Notes under the pieces: generated by a model
Databases searched by the model: none
What the model was told of the DNA's origin: nothing
Seen by the model: only the letters and a program-made list of their open reading frames with translations
Source: Dyella flava
GTDB taxonomy: Bacteria; Pseudomonadota; Gammaproteobacteria; Xanthomonadales; Rhodanobacteraceae
Length of the DNA stretch: 64,000 nt
Assembly: GCF_016904955.1 (NCBI RefSeq)
Contig: NZ_JADIKE010000026.1
Span: forward strand, 62,001-126,000
Reading direction: 5' to 3'
In this document: one piece after another, positions 9,612-17,021 of the stretch
Layout of the letters: every line of letters begins with the position of its first letter
How positions within the stretch are numbered: the first letter of the stretch is position 1
Program-made: the position numbers and the translations under genes

Positions 9612-11486
9612 TCACGCCATATCCCCCCGCAATACCTCCACGCGATCTTGCAGCACGGCGGTATCGACTTGTGCCGCCGGCTTCGGCGCATCCACCACCA
9701 ATTCGACACGAGCACGGAAGCGGCGCGGCAGGCGTGCGCGCCGCAGCATGGAATCGCGACGGCTCCATACGCTGCCCCATAGCCCCCGCAAGGCCATCGG
9801 CACCACCGGCACCGGGCGGCGCTGCAGAATCTTTTCCACGCCCGGCCGGAACCGCGCGATCTGGCCGTCCTTGGTCAAACCGCCTTCCGGAAAAATGCAC
9901 ACCAGCTCACCCTCCGCCAGCGCCGCATCGACCTCCTCGAAGGCCCGATGCAGTATCGCCGGGTCTTCCTTCAGCCCCGCAATCGGAATGGCTTTGGCGG
10001 TTTTGAATACGAAGTGCAACACCGGAATACGGAAGATCTTGTAATACATCACGAAGCGCGCCGGCCGTCGCAGGTTGGCCATCAGGATCAGCGGATCCAT
10101 AAAACTCACGTGATTGCAGACCAGCAAGGCGGGACCTTCTTCCGGCAGGTTCTGCATGCCATCCACGCGGATGCGGTACAGCGTGTTCACCAGCACCCAG
10201 GTGATGAAACGCATCAGGAACTCGGGCACCAGCGTAAAAATGTAGACCGCCACGATCACGTTGAGGAGCGCCGCCACCAGGAAAATTTGCGGCGCCCCGA
10301 AACCCAACGTATCCAGTGCCAAGCCAAAGACGGATGCGATGACGATCAGCAGCGCGTTGAGAATGTTGTTGCCGGCAATCACACGCGACAGGCGATCACG
10401 CAACGTACGCGCTTGCACAAAGGCAAACAACGGCACCACATAAAAGCCGGCAAATACACCGATCAAGGTGAGATCCAGCACGATGCGCAAGCTTCCGGCA
10501 ACGTGAAGAAACGCCAACCAATCCAGCCCGCGCAGCGGTGCGGCACCGGGCCGTGCCAGAAACAGATCGACACCAAACGCGGTAAGACCAAACGCACCCA
10601 GCGGCACCAGGCCGATTTCCACCCGTTTGCACGACATCTTTTCGCACAACAGGGCGCCCACGCCGGTACCGATCGAGAACAAAGTCAGCACCAGCGTGTT
10701 GACCGAGCCATCACCGCCCAGATTGACGCGCGTATACAACGGCAGTTGCGCGACCAGCACGGTGCCGAAAAACCAGAACCATGAAATGCCCAACACCGCG
10801 TTGAACACTGCATGATCTTCACGCGTGATGCGCAACACGCGCACCGTTTCAGTGAACGGATTCCAGCTGAACTTGAGATGTGGCGCGGTGGCCGGCGCAG
10901 GTGGAATGAAACGGCTGGCCAGGTAGCCGACGATGGCGACACCGATCGTCAACGCCGCCGAAAAATGCGGCCCGATACCGGCGATCAGCATCAGGGCATT
11001 GCCGGCCACCATGCCGATCAGAATCGCCATCTGGGTGCCCATCTCCACTAGGCCGTTGCCACCCACCAGTTCCGTGTCACTCAGCGCCTGCGGGAGAATG
11101 GCGTACTTGATCGGCCCGAATACCGTCGAGTGGATGCCCATCATGAACAGCACCACCAGCAGCAACAACAGGTGGTGCCCGATAAAGCCGTACGCCGCCA
11201 GCGCCATGGCCGCAATCTCGAACAGCTTGACGAAGCGAATGATGCGCGTCTTCTCAAACTTCTCCGCCAACTGCCCGGCCGTCGCGGAAAACAGGAAGAA
11301 CGGCAGAATAAACAGCGCAGGCGCCAGATTGGTGTACAAGCCGACCTCATGATCGGATAGCCCCATCTGGAATGCCGCCAGCATCACCATCGCGTTGCGA
11401 AAAGCACTGTCGTTGAACGCACCCAGCGCCTGAGTCCAGAAAAACGGCGCAAAACGGCGACGGCCTAACAGGGCGAACTGGCTCAT
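9612..11486 (-). CDS. MFS transporter fused to PlsC-type lysophospholipid acyltransferase
   Basis: A 624-residue fusion. Residues 1 to about 410 form a 12-helix major facilitator of the LplT (lysophospholipid flippase) type, starting GRRRFAPFFWTQALGAFNDSAFRNAMV. Residues about 430-620 are a PlsC acyltransferase with NHVSFMD (HX4D catalytic motif) and FPEGGLTKDG (acceptor-binding motif). This is the LplT plus acyltransferase part of the lysophospholipid salvage pathway, in which LplT brings lyso-PE inward and Aas re-acylates it. The acyl-ACP synthetase domain found in full-length Aas fusions is absent. Confidence 0.88.
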   Translation of the reverse strand: MSQFALLGRRRFAPFFWTQALGAFNDSAFRNAMVMLAAFQMGLSDHEVGLYTNLAPALFILPFFLFSATAGQLAEKFEKTRIIRFVKLFEIAAMALAAYGFIGHHLLLLLVVLFMMGIHSTVFGPIKYAILPQALSDTELVGGNGLVEMGTQMAILIGMVAGNALMLIAGIGPHFSAALTIGVAIVGYLASRFIPPAPATAPHLKFSWNPFTETVRVLRITREDHAVFNAVLGISWFWFFGTVLVAQLPLYTRVNLGGDGSVNTLVLTLFSIGTGVGALLCEKMSCKRVEIGLVPLGAFGLTAFGVDLFLARPGAAPLRGLDWLAFLHVAGSLRIVLDLTLIGVFAGFYVVPLFAFVQARTLRDRLSRVIAGNNILNALLIVIASVFGLALDTLGFGAPQIFLVAALLNVIVAVYIFTLVPEFLMRFITWVLVNTLYRIRVDGMQNLPEEGPALLVCNHVSFMDPLILMANLRRPARFVMYYKIFRIPVLHFVFKTAKAIPIAGLKEDPAILHRAFEEVDAALAEGELVCIFPEGGLTKDGQIARFRPGVEKILQRRPVPVVPMALRGLWGSVWSRRDSMLRRARLPRRFRARVELVVDAPKPAAQVDTAVLQDRVEVLRGDMA

Positions 11487-11773
11487 GCGGGTCCTTGGCG
11501 GCGAAACTGATGCGTAGACTAGCGCGGAAACCTATGCCTTATCGAAGCCCGGCCACTTCGGCCAGTTGCTGTCCATCGATGGACGCAGGTGAGGGCCGGC
11601 GCTTTGGTAACGGTGATCTTTATGGGTTTTTTCGGACCTCGCTCATGCCCGGCGCCCCGTCCTTTACCAAGAAAACCCGGGCGGTTCTTTCACCTTGCAG
11701 GAGCCGTAGTTATGCTCACTGCCGCGATCGTCTGGCATGCATGGCGCCGGCCGAGCTGAACTGGAGAATGGCG

Positions 11774-12208
11774 ATGTCGGAACAACTGGCATTGGGACAG
11801 AGCGTGCTGGCTTTGCAGCCGTTCAGCGCGCTGATGGGGGCGGAGCTCACCGTCTTCGTCAAAGGCCATGCCGAGATCCGTATTCCGATTCGCGACAGCT
11901 TGAAGCAACAGCATGGCTTCGTGCATGGCGGCGTGATCAGCTACGCGGCGGACAACACGCTCACCTTCGCCGGCGGCAGCGCGCTCGGCCCTGGCGTGGT
12001 GACATCCGAATTCAAGATCAATTATCTGCGACCTGCTATGGGCAATTGCCTGATTGCCCGCGCGCACGTGATCCACGCTGGAAAAAACCAGGCGGTTTGC
12101 CGCTGCGATGTGTTTTGCGCGGATGGCCATGAAGAGCGGCTGTGCGCCACGGCGCAGGGAACCATCACGCGGCTGGGCGCTTCGTCTGCGCAAAACACTC
12201 ACGGGTAG
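11774..12208 (+). CDS. PaaI-family hotdog thioesterase
   Basis: A 144-residue single hotdog domain. The segment HGFVHGGVISYAADNTLTFAGG at about residues 50-71 is the family's catalytic/CoA-binding helix region, and the C-terminus shows the usual strand TSEFKINYLRPA. Such proteins hydrolyse acyl-CoA esters; the acyl group cannot be told here. GGAG at 11763 is spaced for the ATG at 11774; the ATG at 11768 is too close. Divergent from the MFS-PlsC gene across about 290 bp. Confidence 0.85.
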   Translation: MSEQLALGQSVLALQPFSALMGAELTVFVKGHAEIRIPIRDSLKQQHGFVHGGVISYAADNTLTFAGGSALGPGVVTSEFKINYLRPAMGNCLIARAHVIHAGKNQAVCRCDVFCADGHEERLCATAQGTITRLGASSAQNTHG

Positions 12209-12221
12209 CCACCCCGATACC

Positions 12222-12599
12222 ATGCTGCCGCTTATCGCTGCCGATGCTGTGCTGACGTTCCACTTGGGGTTCATCCTTTTCTGCACGCTTGGCGCACTGC
12301 TCGCCTTGAAATGGCGATGGATGGTGTTACTCCAGCTTCCGGCCGCGGCCTGGGGGTTTTACGTGGAACTGAGCGGGCGCATCTGCCCGCTGACCAGCAT
12401 CGAGAACCATTTTCGCGAACGAGCCGGACAAGCCGCTTATCAAGGCGACTTCATCGGACATTACCTGCTGGCCACAATCTATCCCAACGGGCTGACCCGG
12501 GAGATCCAGTTCCTGCTGGCGGCGTTCGTGCTGATCTTGAACGTATCCGTCTATGCATGGCTGATACGCCGCTGGCTCAGCAGCAGGCCGCCCCACTAA
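12222..12599 (+). CDS. DUF2784 family membrane protein
   Basis: A 125-residue protein with four hydrophobic helices. It carries the DUF2784 pattern FHLGFILFCTLGALLALKW near the N-terminus, CPLTSIENHFRERAG in the middle, and FIGHYLLATIYPNGLTREIQ before the last helix. Function is unknown. It starts 13 bp behind the thioesterase stop and is probably in the same operon. Confidence 0.85.
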   Translation: MLPLIAADAVLTFHLGFILFCTLGALLALKWRWMVLLQLPAAAWGFYVELSGRICPLTSIENHFRERAGQAAYQGDFIGHYLLATIYPNGLTREIQFLLAAFVLILNVSVYAWLIRRWLSSRPPH

Positions 12600-12675
12600 A
12601 CCCTGCCGCCATGGATTTACCACCGCAAGCTCACGTACTCTTGGCCGCCGATGCACGCCGGTTTCGAGAAACTTT

Positions 12676-13107
12676 ATGCTGATCTCTGGACGTTGCCACT
12701 GCGGAAATATCTCGTTCCAGCTGGACTGGAAAACCGATCCCACTGAAATCCCTGCTCGCGCCTGCACGTGTACGTTCTGTACCAGGCATGGTGGTGTCTG
12801 GACATCCTGTCCAACGGGTTCGCTTACGGTGACGGTACGGCATGCCGAACAGGTTTCGCGCTACGCGTTCGGCACATGCACGGCCGACTTCCACATCTGC
12901 ACCCGTTGCGGCGTGGTCCCGGTGGTGACGAGTGAGATTGACGGCAAGCTTTATGCCGTGGTCAACGTCAACACGTTTGAAAATGTCGAGCCGTCCCTGC
13001 TTCGCCGCTCATCGGCAACCCTGGACGAGGAAAGCGGCGAAGAACGCCTGGAGCGTCGCCAGCGCAATTGGATTGCGGACGTCACTTACACGGCGCGAGG
13101 GGCTTGA
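12676..13107 (+). CDS. GFA family (CENP-V/GFA domain) zinc protein
   Basis: A 143-residue protein of the glutathione-dependent formaldehyde-activating fold. Zinc-binding cysteines appear as GRCHCGNISF near the N-terminus, CTCTFCTRHG at about residues 30-39 and CTRCGVVP at about 75-82. Family members are often misnamed as formaldehyde-activating enzymes; the real role here is unknown. It is the last gene of the plus-strand run before convergent purD. Confidence 0.88.
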   Translation: MLISGRCHCGNISFQLDWKTDPTEIPARACTCTFCTRHGGVWTSCPTGSLTVTVRHAEQVSRYAFGTCTADFHICTRCGVVPVVTSEIDGKLYAVVNVNTFENVEPSLLRRSSATLDEESGEERLERRQRNWIADVTYTARGA

Positions 13108-13217
13108 TCACTCCCTCACGCCTGAGTTTTCAGTGGAAACGAAGATTCGCTCCCATCCTGTAGCGCGGCACGCCACGCCATCCGCCCGTTTGAAGCCCGT
13201 CCGGAATCGCCGCAGAC

Positions 13218-14501
13218 TCAGCTGCGCCGCAGCGCACGATGGGCAATGTCGCGACGGCAGAATGCGCCGTCGAAGTGCAGCTTGCTGACCGCTGCATAGG
13301 CATGTTCGCGTGCGGCGGCAATGTCCTTGCCCAAGGCGCACACGGTGAGTACACGGCCACCCGCGGTAATCGGGCGACCGTGTGCGTCGAGCTTGGTGCC
13401 GGCGTGGAACACTTTCACATCCGGGCCAAGATCGCTGTCCAGGCCCTCGATCACGTCGCCGCTCTGCACCTTGCCCGGATAGCCACCGGCCGCCAGCACC
13501 ACGCCAATCGAAGGGCGCGCATCCCATTGCACATGGGTGTGATGCAGTTCGCCGTCGAGCGCCGCTTCGATCAGGTCAACGAAATCGGACTTCAGGCGCA
13601 GCATGATCGGCTGTGTTTCCGGATCGCCGAAACGCACGTTGAATTCGATCACCTTGGGGGCGCCGTGCTTGTCGATCATCAGGCCGGCATAAAGGAAGCC
13701 GATAAATGGCGCGCCTTCGGACGCCATGCCGCGCAGAGTGGGTTCGATCACTTCCTTGAGGATGCGTTTTTCCACCTCGGGCGTCACCACCGGCGCAGGC
13801 GAATACGCGCCCATGCCGCCGGTGTTGGGACCGAGGTCGTTGTCGTCGCGGCGCTTGTGATCCTGGCTGCTGGCCATCGGCAGAGCGTGCGAGCCGTCAC
13901 TCATCACGATGTAGCTGGCTTCCTCACCATCCAGGAATTCTTCGATCACCACGCGTGCCGACGCATCACCGAAAGCATGCGCACCGAGCATGTCGTGCAA
14001 CGCCAGTTCCGCATCGCCCAGCGTGAGCGCCACCACCACGCCTTTGCCGGCGGCTAGGCCATCGGCCTTGATGACGATGGGCGCACCGTGCTTGCGCACA
14101 TAGGCCAGTGCCTGATCCAGTTCGGTAAACACCGCGTAGCGTGCGGTGGGAATGTTGTGGCGTAGCAGGAAATCCTTGGCGAAGGCCTTGGAGCCTTCCA
14201 GCTGGGCGGCGATGGCGCGCGGTCCGAAGATACGCAAGCCCGCGGCGCGAAATTTGTCGACGACGCCCGCCACCAGCGGCACTTCAGGACCGACGACGGT
14301 CAGCTCAACCTTTTCGGCCTTGGCCAGTTTCAGCAGTCCTTCGACATCGGTGACGGCCACATCGGCATTGCGCAGGCCATGCTCATGTGCGGTACCGGCA
14401 TTGCCCGGCGCAACGATCACCTCGCTCACGCGCCGTGATTGCTTGAGCTTCCACGCCAGCGCGTGCTCGCGACCACCGTTGCCGATTACCAGAACTTTCA
14501 T
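13218..14501 (-). CDS. purD: Phosphoribosylamine-glycine ligase
   Basis: The second step of purine synthesis: phosphoribosylamine, glycine and ATP give GAR. The 427-residue protein starts MKVLVIGNGGREHALAWKL and has the ATP-grasp core, with GLAAGKGVVVA at about 140-150, DHKRRDDNDLGPNTGGMGAYSP around 215-235 and the metal-binding NVRFGDPETQ. The start is at 14501 rather than a longer upstream frame because the Rossmann-like N-terminus is universal. It follows the AMP-ligase gene by 90 bp on the same strand. Confidence 0.96.
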   Translation of the reverse strand: MKVLVIGNGGREHALAWKLKQSRRVSEVIVAPGNAGTAHEHGLRNADVAVTDVEGLLKLAKAEKVELTVVGPEVPLVAGVVDKFRAAGLRIFGPRAIAAQLEGSKAFAKDFLLRHNIPTARYAVFTELDQALAYVRKHGAPIVIKADGLAAGKGVVVALTLGDAELALHDMLGAHAFGDASARVVIEEFLDGEEASYIVMSDGSHALPMASSQDHKRRDDNDLGPNTGGMGAYSPAPVVTPEVEKRILKEVIEPTLRGMASEGAPFIGFLYAGLMIDKHGAPKVIEFNVRFGDPETQPIMLRLKSDFVDLIEAALDGELHHTHVQWDARPSIGVVLAAGGYPGKVQSGDVIEGLDSDLGPDVKVFHAGTKLDAHGRPITAGGRVLTVCALGKDIAAAREHAYAAVSKLHFDGAFCRRDIAHRALRRS

Positions 14502-14591
14502 GCCTTGCCTGCTCCACTGCTCGAAACCGCCGCCCTGCGGCGCAGCGCGCATTGTAGTGCCTGTTCGCGGAAATGCCGCGAGGGAGCTAAA

Positions 14592-15971
14592 TCAGAAGCA
14601 TTTGACGTGCAGCAGATCCAACAAAGCGGCACGCGGCAGCTTGCCGGTTTCATTGCGCGGCAGGCTCTCGACCAGGCGTAGCGGACGCGGCAGGAAAACC
14701 GGGTCGATCGAGGTGCGCAGAGCATCAAGAATCGCGTGCTCATCCAGCTCAGGCGCCACCGCCAGCGCGGCAATACGGCGCACACCGATAGCATCCGGCT
14801 CATCCAGCTGGAACACCACGCCATCCTTCACGCCAGGAACGGCGAGCAGACGGCGGGTGAGGTCCCCCAGCGAGGCGCGTTTGCCGGCGATTTCGAGCAA
14901 ATCAGCGTGGCGCCCGCGCAATTCGAAGCGGCGGCCTTCATCGTGCAAGGTCACGATGTCGGCAAGGATCGCAGGCGCCTCCAATTGCGGCGCCTCAATC
15001 TGTGTACCGTCGGGCTGCGGATGCAGATGCACCCCGTGATAAAGCGACCAGCGGTCATCCACTGTTACGCGGCGCGACGCGAAGGCACAGGTTTCGGTAG
15101 AACCAAACACTTCCAGCAACGGCGCGCCAAAGCGGCGCTCCGCCTGCGCGGCCAGCTCGGGCGGCATCGGCGCCGTGGCCGAAAGCACCGCGGCCAGCGG
15201 CGGCAGCTCAACACCTGATTCGACCAGTGCGCGCAGATGTACCGGCGTGGTGACCAGTACGCGCGGTGCCGGCATGTCCGCCAGCGCTGTGGCGATATCG
15301 GCGGGGAAAAACGGACGGCCGGAATGGACCTGCACATGGCCCAGCAAAGGCAGCAGTATCGACATCTCAATGCCGTAGATGTGCTGCGGCGGCACGGTAG
15401 CCACCACGGTGAAGTGCTCGCCCACCACCTGCTGCAACATGCGCAGATTGCCTGCGGTGCTGGCATGCAGGCTGCGCCAGGTTTTGTTGTTCGGACGCGG
15501 TGCACCGGTGGAGCCGGAGGTATAGCCGACTGCCACGTTGTGCATTGCCGGCAGGAACGGCCACTCGACGGATGGCGAAACCGCCGCATCCACCGCGAGC
15601 GATGGCAGGACGTGATAGCGATGCGGGGCGGGTTCCATGGATCTGTCACCGACGGCATGGCAGCCCGGATAGGCAGCCATCACCTCCTCGACGGCGTGCG
15701 GTGCACGTGAAGGCGGCAGCAGGTTGGCCTGGCCACGCAAGGCAATGGCACAAAAGGCCACCAGGAACGCGTAACGGTCCTCGCACAGGTTGACCGCAGC
15801 CGTCGCGTCCGGCAGTTGCGCAGCGACGTGTTCAACATGGGCCACAAACTGGGCCGCCGTGATGGACTCGCCTTCATGCAATGCCACGACCCGCAGCGGA
15901 TCGCCAACCTTCAACAAAGGCAGCAGGCGCTCCGCTTCATCGCGTTGATAGGTCTGGTAGACGATCGCCAC
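14592..15971 (-). CDS. AMP-dependent acyl/aryl ligase (XanA2/aryl-polyene type)
   Basis: A 459-residue adenylate-forming enzyme. It has the P-loop-like motif GYTSGSTGAPRPNNKTW, the FGSTETC segment, and a C-terminal ETGKLPRAAL with the adenylation lysine. The extended PRPNNKTW variant recalls ligases of xanthomonadin/aryl-polyene pathways, which activate a carboxylate for an acyl carrier protein. No other pigment genes are nearby, so substrate and pathway remain open. I start it at a GTG (15971) with AGGAG eight bases upstream. The longer frame from 16133 runs into a palindromic repeat and has no domain content. Confidence 0.8.
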   Translation of the reverse strand: MAIVYQTYQRDEAERLLPLLKVGDPLRVVALHEGESITAAQFVAHVEHVAAQLPDATAAVNLCEDRYAFLVAFCAIALRGQANLLPPSRAPHAVEEVMAAYPGCHAVGDRSMEPAPHRYHVLPSLAVDAAVSPSVEWPFLPAMHNVAVGYTSGSTGAPRPNNKTWRSLHASTAGNLRMLQQVVGEHFTVVATVPPQHIYGIEMSILLPLLGHVQVHSGRPFFPADIATALADMPAPRVLVTTPVHLRALVESGVELPPLAAVLSATAPMPPELAAQAERRFGAPLLEVFGSTETCAFASRRVTVDDRWSLYHGVHLHPQPDGTQIEAPQLEAPAILADIVTLHDEGRRFELRGRHADLLEIAGKRASLGDLTRRLLAVPGVKDGVVFQLDEPDAIGVRRIAALAVAPELDEHAILDALRTSIDPVFLPRPLRLVESLPRNETGKLPRAALLDLLHVKCF

Positions 15972-16126
15972 GCCTTGCGCTCCTGATGGCTTTTCCCATG
16001 CATTAGCCCGTCCGGCCGAGTGGTCGGTTGCTGCCGGTTTTCGGGATTGTGTCCTGCGGCCCCCATCCTCATGGTCGCGGCTGAATCGGCACCTACCGCG
16101 CCGACGAGCATATTCCAGGATGCTTT

Positions 16127-16267
16127 GATTCATTCAGCATGGGCGGCACCGGCATTGTCTGTCTGCAGGCCATAGGACCGTTGGCGAAGGCGACTGGCCG
16201 TCTGTCGAGCCAATGGACCGAAGGGATGCGAACAGACAGTGCCGGTGCCGCCTGTGCTGAATGAATC
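16127..16267. repeat. Long hairpin element (36-bp arms, wobble-paired)
   Basis: Two 36-bp arms (16127-16162 and 16232-16267) are inverted copies differing at three positions, all of which still pair as G-U in RNA. Inside lies a second, shorter stem (16175-16185 with 16209-16219). The element fills the gap between tsaC and the AMP-ligase. It may be a REP/MITE-like mobile palindrome, a bidirectional terminator or an mRNA-processing site. Confidence 0.85.
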
Positions 16268-16282
16268 AGAGTGTCCCCTGAT

Positions 16283-16855
16283 TCAGGTGCGGATGATAGC
16301 GCCTGTCAGCGCATCCCGGATGGTGCTGGGCTGGGCCGCACCGCCCAGTGGCGCATCGACCATGCCATCCAGGGCTTCGCCGAAATATTCGGTCACGGTG
16401 GCCAGATCACGCGCCGGTGGCTTGCCGTGGAGATTGGCACTGGTGGAGACCAGCGCCCCGCCGAATGCGCGGCACAGCGCGACCGCCGGCGCATGGCCGC
16501 TGACGCGCAAGGCGATGCCGGGATGGGCGCCAGCCACCCATTCGGGGACTTCTGCGCTGCGCGGGAACACCCAGGTAAACGGTCCCGGCCAACTGGCCCG
16601 GACCTGCGCCAGTACACCCCGCGGGACTTTCGTCATGTCCACGTAGTGTTCGACCTGGGCGAAGTCAGCGGCGATCAGCAAAACACCTTGCGTCGATGGC
16701 CGCTGCTTGAGCGTGAAAATGCGTTCGAAAGCGGCTTGGTTATGCGGATCGCAGCCAAGGCCAAAGACCGCTTCGGTGGGATAGGCGATAACGCCACCGG
16801 CGTGCAGTACGTCGGCGGCGCCCTGGAGTTCAGCCAATGTGTAGCGCTTGGGCAT
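16283..16855 (-). CDS. tsaC: Threonylcarbamoyl-AMP synthase (TsaC/Sua5/YrdC)
   Basis: Makes L-threonylcarbamoyl-AMP from threonine, bicarbonate and ATP for the tRNA t6A37 modification. It is a 190-residue single-domain protein with YPTEAVFGLGCDP near the N-terminus, the KxR motif in TLKQRPSTQG and the STSANLHGKPPA ATP-binding loop near the C-terminus. The position just downstream of dprA-topA is the classical gammaproteobacterial order. The compact TsaC form lacks the extra Sua5 domain. Confidence 0.93.
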   Translation of the reverse strand: MPKRYTLAELQGAADVLHAGGVIAYPTEAVFGLGCDPHNQAAFERIFTLKQRPSTQGVLLIAADFAQVEHYVDMTKVPRGVLAQVRASWPGPFTWVFPRSAEVPEWVAGAHPGIALRVSGHAPAVALCRAFGGALVSTSANLHGKPPARDLATVTEYFGEALDGMVDAPLGGAAQPSTIRDALTGAIIRT

Positions 16856-17021
16856 GCGGCTTTGCTTCCTCTCCCCGCCGAAGATGGCGGCTGAGGTAAG
16901 GGGCCATGCTCGCCCCGGACGTTGTTCATTTCAAACCGACACTCGCTTCGATCACGCTGCCGGGCGAAAGAGTTTCCTCACCCCCTCTCCCTGCCGAGGA
17001 GAGAGGGCAGACCCACGAGCA

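Noticed and set aside
16127..16267. Hairpin as a CRISPR-like or insertion-sequence terminal repeat pair
   Set aside because: There is only one copy of each arm, the centre is 69 bp with no gene, and there are no regular spacers or transposase.
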